64,000 bases of DNA from Hymenobacter jejuensis. GTDB taxonomy: Bacteria > Bacteroidota > Bacteroidia > Cytophagales > Hymenobacteraceae. Below are positions 8,670 to 16,345 of the stretch, piece by piece (position 1 is the stretch's first letter; each line of letters opens with the position of its first letter). The position numbers and the translations under genes were made by a program. The notes below the pieces were generated by a model. That model worked only from the letters and a program-made list of their open reading frames with translations. It was not told the origin of the DNA and did not search any database. Location of the stretch: contig NZ_CP040896.1 in NCBI RefSeq assembly GCF_006337165.1, positions 806,001 to 870,000 on the forward strand, written 5' to 3'.

Positions 8670-9888
8670 ACACCAACCGCTTAAGACTGTCTTTGATTCG
8701 CAGAAATGCTTCCCGCAGCTTTTCATCGGCGGCAGCTGTGCTGAAGCGCACGCAGCTAGGGGCGCCAAAAGCTTCCCCCGATACGGCCGCTACGTGGGCA
8801 TCGTTGAGGAGGAACATCGCTAGGTCCGTGGCATTTTCGATAACGGAACCGTCGGGGGCCGTTTTGCCAAAAAAGCCGCTTACATCAGGGAAAATGTAGA
8901 AGGCGCCGCTGGGTTTGGGCGTGATAAGTCCTTCAATATCAGCCACTAGCTCCAGCACCAAATCGCGGCGGCGGCGGTAGGCTTCTACCATTTCATCGGC
9001 CGAAGAACGACCGCCCTTCAAGGCAGCCAGCGCGGCGCGTTGCGCAATGGAGCAGGTGCCGGAAGTAATTTGGCTCTGCATTTTCTCGCAAGCCGACGCA
9101 ATTTGCTTGTGCGCCGCCAGGTAGCCCACGCGCCACCCCGTCATGGCGTAGCCTTTGGAGAACCCGTTGACGGTGATAACGCGATCTTTAATCTCATCAA
9201 ATTGTGCGATGCTGACGTGCTCGCCCACAAAGTTGATGTACTCGTAGATCTCGTCGGCAATGATGTGCACCTGCGGGTAGCGTGCTACCACGGCCGCAAT
9301 CTCGGCCAGCTCCTCGCGCGAAAATACCGAGCCCGTAGGGTTGCAGGGCGAGGAGTACATGATGAGTTTGGTGCGTGGCGTGATGGCGGCTTCGAGCTGC
9401 GCGGCCGTCACTTTGAAGTCGTTTTCGAGCGCGCCCATCAGTGTAACCGAAACGCCCTCGGCCAGCCGCACCATCTCTTCGTAGCTCACCCAGTAAGGCG
9501 CAAACACGATGACCTCTTCGCCGGGGTTCACCAGACTCAGCACGGTATTGGCCAGAGCTTGCTTGGCGCCGGTGCTGACCACGATGTTTTCGCACTCGTA
9601 GTCTAAATGGTTTTCGCGCTTCAGCTTGTCGGCAATGGCTTGGCGCAGATCCACGTAGCCGGGCACTGGCGTATACTTGGTGTAGCCTTCGTCGAGGGCC
9701 TGCTTGGCGGCGTCCTTGATGTATTCAGGCGTTTGAAAATCGGGTTCGCCGAAGCTCAGATTGATGACGTCAATGCCTTGGGCGATCAATTCGCGGGCCT
9801 TTTTGGCCATGGCAATGGTCTGCGATTCTTGTAACGCGCTGATGCGATCGGATAAAACGGAGGCAGCAAGTGCAGCGGAATTGGCCAT
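8668..9888 (-). CDS. Pyridoxal-phosphate aminotransferase (aspartate aminotransferase-like, class I)
   Basis: This cytoplasmic fold-type I enzyme transfers an amino group from an amino acid, probably aspartate, to 2-oxoglutarate. The 406-residue length is typical. The N terminus carries INLSFGEPDFQTPEYI, the cofactor region SSPCNPTGSVFS and ADEIYEYINF, and the Schiff-base lysine lies in NGFSKGYAMTGWR at about residue 245; the C-terminal arginine is in GAPSCVRFS. The arrangement is that of the aspartate/prephenate aminotransferase group, but substrate preference cannot be read reliably. It is separated from the glycosyltransferase gene upstream by 123 bp and has its own candidate promoter and terminator. 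Confidence 0.93.
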   Translation of the reverse strand: MANSAALAASVLSDRISALQESQTIAMAKKARELIAQGIDVINLSFGEPDFQTPEYIKDAAKQALDEGYTKYTPVPGYVDLRQAIADKLKRENHLDYECENIVVSTGAKQALANTVLSLVNPGEEVIVFAPYWVSYEEMVRLAEGVSVTLMGALENDFKVTAAQLEAAITPRTKLIMYSSPCNPTGSVFSREELAEIAAVVARYPQVHIIADEIYEYINFVGEHVSIAQFDEIKDRVITVNGFSKGYAMTGWRVGYLAAHKQIASACEKMQSQITSGTCSIAQRAALAALKGGRSSADEMVEAYRRRRDLVLELVADIEGLITPKPSGAFYIFPDVSGFFGKTAPDGSVIENATDLAMFLLNDAHVAAVSGEAFGAPSCVRFSTAAADEKLREAFLRIKDSLKRLV

Positions 9889-9914
9889 AGGAAACGAAAC
9901 TGAGTAGAATGGGG

Positions 9915-9922
9915 CAAAAGTA
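9915..9922 (-). promoter_or_regulatory. Candidate -7 element of the aminotransferase gene
   Basis: TACTTTTG on the minus strand lies 26 bases before the ATG. No TTTG is visible at the usual upstream spacing. Confidence 0.4.
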
Positions 9923-10011
9923 CGGAGAATGTGGGTAGCCCTTAGAAAGCTACCGGCGTCTCCCTTCCACGGTTAATGTAAGGGATACGACCAACTCGAC
10001 AGGCAATTTCT

Positions 10012-12045
10012 CTATTTTTTGGTTGATGATTTCCTTTCGGTGCCCAACCACCGAAAGTGGCGGAACATAATCCGCAAATCGGCCGAAGGCTCGTAGTCTT
10101 TGGCATAAAGCAGCTCCAGGCGCCGGCGGGCGGCTGCCGTGAGCGTCACGGCCGCGTCGGCCGCATCGGCGGGCGACAGCACTGCGCGCGCCGTACGACG
10201 CGGGCCGGCCGCGTAGCGCAGCCCTACCCACGTGTAGCCTCCTGCTAATACACGCAAGCAATTGCGCACAAACCCCATTTTGTTTTGCTCAGCCCAGATC
10301 AGCACAGGTGCCCCAAGCAGCAGCCCAAGGCTGAAGCACACGTCGAGCAGGCGTTTGTTGCGGACTTGTTGGGGTTGAAACAGGTTCAGGGCGATGTCGA
10401 GAGCATAATAATCGCCGGGCGCGTCTTTGCTGGAGCTGCCAATGATGTATTCGCTGTCCTGCGGCAAGATTTTGTAAGCTACCGTCTGGTGTTCGTGCAA
10501 GCTCACCATCAGAGCTATTATCTGGCTGGCTGACAGATCTTTACCACAAAATATCAACTCATTAAGCTCATAGACCTGAATGATGTCGTCGAGCTGGCGC
10601 ACCTCGCCCAGCAAATCGCCGACGGGCGAAGCGGGTGCTTCGGCAGGCTCGAAGTCTGTAGCCGTGGCCATGACGGCATCGGGTATCGGCACCGGGCTTA
10701 CGTAGCCAATCACGCGCGCCTGCACACCCGAGGCTTCCAGCAGGTGGCGCACCCGAACGCTTTCCTCCCACGACCCGACGATGGCGACGTTTTTGTGCCG
10801 ACGCTCGCTCAGGCGAAAATTGCGATAGCGCACAAAATGCTCCAGGGCCCGTCTTCCTGCCAAAGCCGCCACACTCCAGACACCGCCCAGAATAATGAGC
10901 GCTTTGGAAAAACGGTACGCATCTAGGAAGTTGGAAAAGGCTGAAATCAGGATGGTACCGACGAATATGCCGCGCACGATGCGCGAGGTTTTCGTGGGCC
11001 GGTCGTAAGCACCCGCCAGGTAAGCCGACCCGAGCCACACGGCAATGTAAGCCGGCACCGCCACGAGCATAAATTGCGGCGGATACGGTACCCGGACGTA
11101 TTTGTGGTTGTTTTCCCAGTACGTTTTCAGCAAGTACATGCCGGCGTAAATCAGGCCGGCATCGAGCAGCACGGGAGCGGCCTGCACCAGCAGCCGCCGA
11201 GCCACGGCCATGCCGGCCCGCAGCCAGATGGCCAAGTTGATGAGCACTGAAAAGATGCCCGCTCGCCCCGGCGCGAAGTGCTTGCGGGCAAAGATGACCA
11301 TTGCCCGGTAGAACACGATCACATAATTGACGCTCGTGCGCTTCGTGCTTTCGCCCTTGTAGTGAATGATGCGCGTACCGGGAAAGTAGTAGTTTTTCCA
11401 GCCACCGCGGGTGAGCCGGTACGAGAGGTCGATGTCCTCGCCGTACATGAAATAGTCTTCATCGAGCAGCCCAACTTGGTCCAGCGCTTCGCGGCGCAGC
11501 AGCATAAACGCCCCGCTCAGCACATCGACCTCATGTATCTGATCCTTAGGCAGATACCCCAGATGGTAGCGGCCAAATAAACGAGATTTCGGGAAAAGCT
11601 TGGCGAGCCCAAATACCTTGTAAAAAGCCACCCAAGGCGTAGGCAGCCCGCGCTTGCTTTCGGGCAGAAACTCGCCCTGCCCGTCCAGCATTTTTACCCC
11701 CAAGCCGCCCCCGTTGGGATGTTGGTCCAGAAAATCGCAGCAGGCCCGGAAGGTATCTTCCTCGACTACCGTATCGGGGTTGAGCAGCAGAATATATTGG
11801 CCCCGCGCCTGCCGAATGGCTTGGTTATTAGCTTTGGAGAAACCCGGATTGTCTTGATTTTCAAGCAGAATCACTTCCGGGAATCGGGTGCGTACCATTG
11901 CCACGGAGCCATCCACGGAGTTGTTGTCGACGACAAACACCTCGGCGGGCGCGCCCAGCTTTTCCACCGCCCGCCGCACCGACAGCAGCGTCTGCTCCAG
12001 GAAATAGCAGACGTTATAGTTGACTATGACGACGGATAGCTTCAC
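10012..12045 (-). CDS. Family 2 glycosyltransferase fused to a sugar-transferase-like membrane half
   Basis: Residues 1 to about 250 form a GT-A glycosyltransferase: LSVVIVNYN at the start, FVVDNNSVDGS, LLLNPDTVVEED with the metal-binding region, and MYGEDIDLSYRL near 220. Several membrane helices follow (roughly 270-420). Next is a nucleotide-binding-like segment, NVAIVGSWEES, and a C-terminal part with NKRLLDVCFSLGLLLGAPVL that resembles the start of polyprenyl-phosphate sugar-1-phosphate transferases. The usual catalytic Asp-Glu region and Pro-rich motif of those enzymes are not recognisable, so the second half may be degenerate. A role in surface polysaccharide synthesis is inferred. I chose GTG 12045 (677 residues), next to the first strand; ATG 12111 is the alternative. 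Confidence 0.8.
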   Translation of the reverse strand: MKLSVVIVNYNVCYFLEQTLLSVRRAVEKLGAPAEVFVVDNNSVDGSVAMVRTRFPEVILLENQDNPGFSKANNQAIRQARGQYILLLNPDTVVEEDTFRACCDFLDQHPNGGGLGVKMLDGQGEFLPESKRGLPTPWVAFYKVFGLAKLFPKSRLFGRYHLGYLPKDQIHEVDVLSGAFMLLRREALDQVGLLDEDYFMYGEDIDLSYRLTRGGWKNYYFPGTRIIHYKGESTKRTSVNYVIVFYRAMVIFARKHFAPGRAGIFSVLINLAIWLRAGMAVARRLLVQAAPVLLDAGLIYAGMYLLKTYWENNHKYVRVPYPPQFMLVAVPAYIAVWLGSAYLAGAYDRPTKTSRIVRGIFVGTILISAFSNFLDAYRFSKALIILGGVWSVAALAGRRALEHFVRYRNFRLSERRHKNVAIVGSWEESVRVRHLLEASGVQARVIGYVSPVPIPDAVMATATDFEPAEAPASPVGDLLGEVRQLDDIIQVYELNELIFCGKDLSASQIIALMVSLHEHQTVAYKILPQDSEYIIGSSSKDAPGDYYALDIALNLFQPQQVRNKRLLDVCFSLGLLLGAPVLIWAEQNKMGFVRNCLRVLAGGYTWVGLRYAAGPRRTARAVLSPADAADAAVTLTAAARRRLELLYAKDYEPSADLRIMFRHFRWLGTERKSSTKK

Positions 12046-12184
12046 GGGGCGCAGAAAGCAAAGATTCGGGTGCTGCGAAAGGTAAGCAGAGTTGCCGCAC
12101 CAAATGCACAAAGGGCGGAGCCTGCCCCGCCTGCCGTTGAAAGACTTACACTAGATAGTAACTCTAGCGCTGCAAATCAAACTC

Positions 12185-12213
12185 GACAGGCGGCGGCAGA
12201 ATCCGCCCCTACC
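12185..12213. repeat. GC-rich dispersed element, copy 1
   Basis: GGCGG (12189-12193) and CCGCC (12203-12207) form a hairpin inside ACAGGCGG...CCGCCCCTAC. A related element lies at 33453-33482. Both read TAGGGGCGG on the minus strand and end in CTGT. Confidence 0.35.
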
Positions 12214-12229
12214 GCTTCTATACGCTTCG

Positions 12230-12838
12230 TTAGCGCACTTGCCGCTGGCGCTCCACAATGCTGCGGCCCAACGTAACCTCGTCGGTATACTCCAGCTCGC
12301 CGCCCACCGGAATGCCGCGGGCAATGCTGCTGATGTGCACCTCCGGAAACTCCTTGAGCTTGCGCGACAAATAAAACGCCGTCGTGTCGCCTTCCATCGT
12401 AGGGCTGATGGCCAGGATGATTTCCTTGATTTCGGACTCCGGAATGCGCTGCATCAGCGTATCGATGTGCAAATCGGAGGGGCCGACGCCCTCGATGGGC
12501 GAAATCACGCCGCCCAGCACGTGGTACACACCCTGGTACTGGCCCGTGTTCTCAATGGCAATCACGTCGCGGATGTCCGAAACCACGCACACCGTGCCAT
12601 GATCGCGGAGCTTGTTGGCGCAAATGCTGCATTCCTCCGTGTCGGAGATGTTGTGGCAGGTGTCGCAATACGTGATTTCAAAGCGCATTTTGGCCAGTGC
12701 TTCGGCCAGCGAACTCGTGGTTTCGGTTTCGGCTTTGAGCAGGTGCAACGCCAACCGCAGCGCGGTTTTGCGCCCAATGCCCGGCAGCTTAGCCAGCTCC
12801 CCTACGGCGTTCTCTATCAGTTTGGAAGGAAATTCCAT
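12230..12838 (-). CDS. recR: Recombination mediator protein RecR
   Basis: RecR works with RecF and RecO to load RecA onto single-stranded DNA at gaps. All family parts are present in 202 residues: the N-terminal helix-hairpin-helix (LAKLPGIGRKTALRLALHLL), the four-cysteine zinc finger YCDTCHN...CSIC near residues 57-72, and the Toprim domain (TVCVVSDIRDVIAIE to TMEGDTTAFYL). The ATG at 12838 fits the family start. A palindromic repeat copy lies 9 bp upstream of the start. The gene lies downstream of clpS on the same strand, with a strong terminator hairpin between them. Confidence 0.98.
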   Translation of the reverse strand: MEFPSKLIENAVGELAKLPGIGRKTALRLALHLLKAETETTSSLAEALAKMRFEITYCDTCHNISDTEECSICANKLRDHGTVCVVSDIRDVIAIENTGQYQGVYHVLGGVISPIEGVGPSDLHIDTLMQRIPESEIKEIILAISPTMEGDTTAFYLSRKLKEFPEVHISSIARGIPVGGELEYTDEVTLGRSIVERQRQVR

Positions 12839-12846
12839 CTAAATAC

Positions 12847-12870
12847 AAGTAATTGATTATCAATTGCTTA
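12847..12870. repeat. Dispersed palindromic repeat, near-perfect copy
   Basis: The centre TAATTGATTATCAATTG (12850-12866) with flanking AAG and CTTA is one of the best copies of the motif. It lies between the recR start and the clpS terminator hairpin. Confidence 0.65.
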
Positions 12871-12897
12871 CAAAACAGGTCTTGGTATATGAAACAA

Positions 12898-12938
12898 TAG
12901 CGGTTCGCTTTTCTACCAGAGTGAAAAGCGAACCGCTA
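12898..12938 (-). terminator. Long hairpin terminator of clpS
   Basis: A 16-bp perfect stem TAGCGGTTCGCTTTTC / GAAAAGCGAACCGCTA has a 9-base loop. Weaker pairing extends outwards (TTGGTA with TACCAA). No T run follows on either strand. Confidence 0.75.
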
Positions 12939-12958
12939 CCTGTGTTTGCTACCAAATA

Positions 12959-13240
12959 CTACATTACGTCGGCCGAAATGCCGCGGTCGTGGATGGCAGT
13001 GCACATGTCGGCCAGCTCGTCGTAAGCGCCGTGCTTTACCGTGCATTGCCCTTTGTAGTGAATAAGCAGCGTGCACTGCTCGGCCTGTTCGGCTTCGTGG
13101 CCGCACACGTCGATGAGGGTCTGGATGACGTGCTCAAAGGTGTTGACGTCGTCGTTGTACACGATCAGGTCGCGCACATCGATGGTTTCCTCCAGTAGCA
13201 GTACGTCCTCGTCGTAATCGATTTGCGGTTTGGTATTCAT
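12959..13240 (-). CDS. clpS: ATP-dependent Clp protease adaptor ClpS
   Basis: ClpS delivers N-end-rule substrates to ClpAP-type proteases in the cytoplasm. The conserved core is present: VYNDDVNTFEHVIQTLIDV (binding-pocket DD and the following helix), HEAEQAEQCTLLIHYKGQC and the C-terminal strand-helix with YDELADMCTAIHDRG. Starting at ATG 13240 gives 93 residues; a longer frame to 13276 would read through the -7 element at 13245-13252. The first 18 residues before the core are acidic, as expected for the flexible N-terminal extension. Confidence 0.93.
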   Translation of the reverse strand: MNTKPQIDYDEDVLLLEETIDVRDLIVYNDDVNTFEHVIQTLIDVCGHEAEQAEQCTLLIHYKGQCTVKHGAYDELADMCTAIHDRGISADVM

Positions 13241-13244
13241 AGTG

Positions 13245-13252
13245 CAAAAATA
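13245..13252 (-). promoter_or_regulatory. -7 element of clpS, leaderless arrangement
   Basis: TATTTTTG on the minus strand ends only four bases before the ATG at 13240, so transcription would start at or very near the start codon. No TTTG is visible at -33. Confidence 0.4.
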
Positions 13253-13459
13253 CGGAAAATCAGGCAAAAAGTGCATTGATATGCCCCGTCGGCCTTCTAT
13301 AACCCCTTGGCTGGCAGAATCGTTTCGTCGTATTCGGCTTTATCTATACTACCCAAACCGCCCTCAATCCGTAGGCTGCAACGAGTACGCCGCACTCCGA
13401 AATCCGGCGTACTTTCGGCCTTCTTCCCGCCTCTCCCCGGTCCTAACTGACTCTCCCTA

Positions 13460-14017
13460 ATGCCTGTTCCTTCCGCCGATTTCAAAAAGGCCCTCAAACG
13501 CCTCTCCGACAAGGAGAAGGAAACCCTGCTGCTGCGCGCCGTGCGCCGCGATGCCGAGCTGTACGAAACCTTCGCCTACGAGCTACTGCCCGACGTAACG
13601 CTGGAGCAGGTGTTCGAAGAAACCTCCGACCGCATCCACGAGTTGTTCAACGTGGCCGTGACGGGCCGCCTGCTCAACCGCAGCCTCAACAAAGCGCTTT
13701 CCAAAGCCACCAAGGAAACAGCCCGCGCCCGCCGCATTACCAAAGACAAGCGCCTGGAAGTCGACCTGAACCTGTACACGCTGCGGCTGATTTTCGACAA
13801 CTACACCGGTCAGTTCGAAAGCGTATACAACGGTTTTTTTGTGAGCACCGCGCGTCTGGCGGCCCGCACCACGCAGCTGATTTTGCAGAACTTACACGAG
13901 GATTTGTGGCTCGAATACAAGTCGGAAGTAGATGAGTTTTTGGGGCAGCTACACGGGCGCAGCAAGAGCCGCAACCTTAAGTTTGTACTACCTTACGAGC
14001 TGCCTATTCCAAGCTAA
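13460..14017 (+). CDS. Uncharacterised alpha-helical cytoplasmic protein
   Basis: This 185-residue protein has no signal peptide or membrane segment and appears almost wholly helical. It is rich in charged residues and starts MPVPSADFKKALKRLSDKEK. A basic central region (RSLNKALSKATKETARARRI) precedes LRLIFDNYTGQFESVYNGFF. I do not recognise a named domain. Codon use resembles that of neighbouring housekeeping genes, which supports a real gene. A TACTTTCG element (13410-13417) may be its promoter. It stands alone between divergent clpS and a lipoprotein gene. Confidence 0.75.
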   Translation: MPVPSADFKKALKRLSDKEKETLLLRAVRRDAELYETFAYELLPDVTLEQVFEETSDRIHELFNVAVTGRLLNRSLNKALSKATKETARARRITKDKRLEVDLNLYTLRLIFDNYTGQFESVYNGFFVSTARLAARTTQLILQNLHEDLWLEYKSEVDEFLGQLHGRSKSRNLKFVLPYELPIPS

Positions 14018-14099
14018 ATACTTTACTTTTAGCACCTTCTGAATTTTATAACCTAAGCCGGATAATGTTATAATTATAAAGGAATATAAGGGTGCGCAC

Positions 14100-14129
14100 T
14101 TGGTGAAGAAAAGATGAAGTATAGTTTTG
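14100..14129 (+). promoter_or_regulatory. Promoter of the 251-residue lipoprotein gene
   Basis: TTG (14100-14102), an exact 19-bp spacer and TAGTTTTG (14122-14129) match the Bacteroidota consensus. Transcription would start near 14135, 50 bases before the ATG. Confidence 0.62.
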
Positions 14130-14187
14130 CATCAAACACGATTATCACTGTTTGCCCGATTCTTCACTTCATCCTTTGCTTTATTCT

Positions 14188-14943
14188 ATGCTCAAAAACT
14201 TTACTTATTTCCTGACAGGCAGCACCCTGCTAATGGCCACCGGATGCGCTGGCAGCTACGCACCTATTCGCCCGAACCGGATAGCGAGCTATCAATCCGT
14301 TACTTCGCAGAATGCGCCTATCAGCTTTGGCTACCAGTACAGCGCTCTTGCCACGGGCGGCCACAACAAGAAGTACGTTAAGAGAGAACGCAAGCGCGGC
14401 TACCAAGTAGTGGCCGTTCGCGTGACCAACAACACGGCTTCGGAGCTGAACTTCTCTCGCGACACGGAGCTGTACTTCGGCGACCGGCCGGTGCAGCCGG
14501 TGCCCTCCTTGCAGGCCTCCCTCGACCTGAAACAGGGCGTTTGGATTTACCTGCTCTACCTCATGGCCAATGTGAATGTGGGCGGCACGTATAACGCGAA
14601 TACAGGCCAGACGACCGGCGCTACTTTTCTGCCAACGGGCTTTGCCATCGCGGGCGGCAACATTCTGGGCGCCAGTGCAGCCAATAAGAACCTCCAGCGC
14701 GAGTTTACCAGCTTCGACCTGACGAACCGGTTCATCAAACCCGGCGAAACCGTTTACGGAATCGTGAGCCTGCGGGAAGCCGGCTTATCGCCCCTGCACC
14801 TGGTGCTGCGCAACAACGCGGTCACGGTGCAGCCAACGCCCACGGCGGCGCCTGCTACCCCGTCGGTGCCCGCTGCGGCGCCCGAAGCAGCACCTGCTTC
14901 CCCTACTCAGCCAGCGCCCGCGTCCTCAGGCTCTGGCCGCTAG
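14188..14943 (+). CDS. Lipoprotein of unknown function
   Basis: The ATG at 14188 gives 251 residues beginning with a lipoprotein signal whose lipobox is LMATGC (cysteine at residue 20). The mature part is predicted to be a beta-rich, membrane-associated protein: VVAVRVTNNTASELNFSRD suggests an immunoglobulin-like or DUF4352-like fold, and there is one hydrophobic segment (GVWIYLLYLMANVNVGG). The last 40 residues are a Pro/Ala/Ser tail resembling a linker. No enzymatic motif was found. It has its own promoter and a strong terminator shared with the convergent YceI gene. Confidence 0.8.
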   Translation: MLKNFTYFLTGSTLLMATGCAGSYAPIRPNRIASYQSVTSQNAPISFGYQYSALATGGHNKKYVKRERKRGYQVVAVRVTNNTASELNFSRDTELYFGDRPVQPVPSLQASLDLKQGVWIYLLYLMANVNVGGTYNANTGQTTGATFLPTGFAIAGGNILGASAANKNLQREFTSFDLTNRFIKPGETVYGIVSLREAGLSPLHLVLRNNAVTVQPTPTAAPATPSVPAAAPEAAPASPTQPAPASSGSGR

Positions 14944-14960
14944 ACAGGACAACGAACCAA

Positions 14961-14998
14961 CAAAAAAGGCTTCTCCTGAACAGGAGAAGCCTTTTTTG
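14961..14998. terminator. Bidirectional terminator between the lipoprotein and YceI genes
   Basis: Two perfectly complementary 18-base arms (14961-14978 and 14981-14998) include CAAAAAAGG and CCTTTTTTG, so a T run exists on each strand. Confidence 0.93.
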
Positions 14999-15047
14999 TT
15001 GTTGCAACGGGTATGTATAACGCGCTTATTATAAGCACGTTGCGAAA

Positions 15048-15698
15048 TTATTGCTTGGCGATTACGTTGAAGTTCAACGTGAATTCGTCGTAGATGGCTT
15101 TGTCGCCAATGCCTTCGAAGAACGACTTCGAGCCGTATTTGATGTCGTATTTGGTGCGGTCGATGGTAGCCGTGCCGCTAGCAGCCGCTACGCCGTTTTT
15201 CACGCCTACTTTCGCCGGGAACGTCACAGGATTGGTTTTGCCCTTGATGGTCAGGTCGCCGGTGATGGTGGCGTTGTTGGCGTTGGCAGCAGCACCTTTA
15301 ATCGGCGTTACGCTCGTGATTTTGAAAGTAGCCGTTGGGTACTTCGCGATGCTGAAGAAATCATCCGAATTCATGTGGCCCATGAACTTGCCGTTGTTTT
15401 CGGCGTCGGTGATGTCGGTAGCTTTCAGCGTTTTCATGTCCACGGTAGCCGTACCGCCGATCAGTTGATTGCCTTTTACAACCAATTGACCATCAGAGAA
15501 TTGCAGGGTGCCGTTGTGGCCGTGGGTTACGGCTTTGGCGTCCCAGCCCAAGGTGCTGAGTTGGGGTTGCAGCTTATAAACAGTACCGGCAGCTTTGGTC
15601 GTGCGGGGCGCAGTCTTGGTGGCAGCAGGATTTTCGGCGTAAGTCGAAGAAGTGAACAGGGTGGCCACTACCAGGGCCGACAGAGCAATTTTTTTCAT
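15048..15698 (-). CDS. YceI family periplasmic protein
   Basis: A Sec signal (residues 1-21, cleaved after STYA) leads into a YceI lipocalin-like beta-barrel, known to bind isoprenoid or polyprenyl chains. Family features are AVTHGHNGTLQFSDG, MKTLKATDI, KYPTATFKITSV, TITGDLTIKGKTNPVTFP and YGSKSFFEGIGDKAIYDEF. The 216-residue length is slightly above average because of a Thr/Ala-rich stretch after the signal. It lies 30 bp downstream of the MarR regulator on the same strand, forming a probable two-gene operon; this pairing is common in Bacteroidota. Confidence 0.95.
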   Translation of the reverse strand: MKKIALSALVVATLFTSSTYAENPAATKTAPRTTKAAGTVYKLQPQLSTLGWDAKAVTHGHNGTLQFSDGQLVVKGNQLIGGTATVDMKTLKATDITDAENNGKFMGHMNSDDFFSIAKYPTATFKITSVTPIKGAAANANNATITGDLTIKGKTNPVTFPAKVGVKNGVAAASGTATIDRTKYDIKYGSKSFFEGIGDKAIYDEFTLNFNVIAKQ

Positions 15699-15728
15699 GA
15701 GTGAAAAAAGAAAAGTAACTGAAAGCCG

Positions 15729-16184
15729 TCAGTCGCGGATTTTATCTAGTAAAGCGTTGAGTTGGGCGGCTTCGCCCTCGCTGAGGTTGCTTAGGCCTGT
15801 ATGCTGATTGGCGACCTCGTCCATGCTGAGCAGCAGGTTGAGGCCTTGTTCGGTGATGCGAATGTCCACGGCCCGCCGGTTGGAGGGGCACACGGTGCGG
15901 GTTACCAGCTGTTTCGCTTCCAGCTTATCCACGATGCGAGAGGCGTTGCTGGTCTTATCCAACATCCTCTCAATCAAGAGATTAACGGTAGAAGGCTTGG
16001 GGTGCTGGCCCCGTAGAATGCGTAGTACATTGTATTGAGGCAACGTAATGCCAAAATCGCGGAAGGCAGCTGCTTGCCGCTGCTCTAGCCAACCAGCTGT
16101 GTACACCGTGTTGATGTAGGCTTTCTGGTATTCGTTTTTGAAAGTGCGCTGCTTGATCTCGTCTTCAATTTTCATAGAAAGCAT
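15729..16184 (-). CDS. MarR family transcriptional regulator
   Basis: This is a dimeric winged-helix regulator of 151 residues. The DNA-binding part runs from ITLPQYNVLRILRGQHPKPSTVNLLIERM through the recognition helix KTSNASRIVDKLEAKQLV to the wing RTVCPSNRRAVDIRITEQG. N- and C-terminal helices form the dimer interface. It is first in an operon with yceI and probably represses its own promoter, which contains ATGTACAT-type and GTTGCAA-type inverted repeats between and around the promoter boxes. MLSMKIED offers two start codons, 16184 and 16175. The ligand is unknown. Confidence 0.93.
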   Translation of the reverse strand: MLSMKIEDEIKQRTFKNEYQKAYINTVYTAGWLEQRQAAAFRDFGITLPQYNVLRILRGQHPKPSTVNLLIERMLDKTSNASRIVDKLEAKQLVTRTVCPSNRRAVDIRITEQGLNLLLSMDEVANQHTGLSNLSEGEAAQLNALLDKIRD

Positions 16185-16202
16185 AAGCCGTTACCGGAAT
16201 GC

Positions 16203-16238
16203 GTTGCAAATATATGTACATACATTTAATGTTGCAAC
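16203..16238 (-). promoter_or_regulatory. MarR-yceI promoter with candidate MarR operator
   Basis: On the minus strand TTG (16237-16235), a 20-bp spacer and TATATTTG (16214-16207) form a promoter. The spacer contains the palindrome ATGTACAT, and the whole region is bounded by GTTGCAA (16203-16209) and TTGCAAC (16232-16238). Binding there would block RNA polymerase, fitting autorepression. Confidence 0.55.
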
Positions 16239-16253
16239 ATGGTTCCGAAGATT

Positions 16254-16283
16254 TTTGAAAATATTCCTATAAACCTGCCTTTG
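16254..16283 (+). promoter_or_regulatory. Candidate promoter of the DUF6799 gene
   Basis: TTTG (16254-16257), an 18-bp spacer and TGCCTTTG (16276-16283) fit the consensus with one mismatch. The RNA would begin near 16289, at the foot of the hairpin at 16285-16318. Confidence 0.42.
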
Positions 16284-16284
16284 T

Positions 16285-16318
16285 AGCTTTCTCTTACGCT
16301 TTCGCGTAAGAGAAAGCT
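16285..16318 (+). promoter_or_regulatory. 5' leader hairpin of the DUF6799 gene
   Basis: Two perfect 15-base arms, AGCTTTCTCTTACGC and its complement, enclose the tetraloop TTTC. The hairpin sits 28 bases upstream of the ATG with no T run after it, so it may stabilise the message or control initiation. Confidence 0.5.
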
Positions 16319-16345
16319 CATCCCTCTCCCCTGATTTTCATCTCC

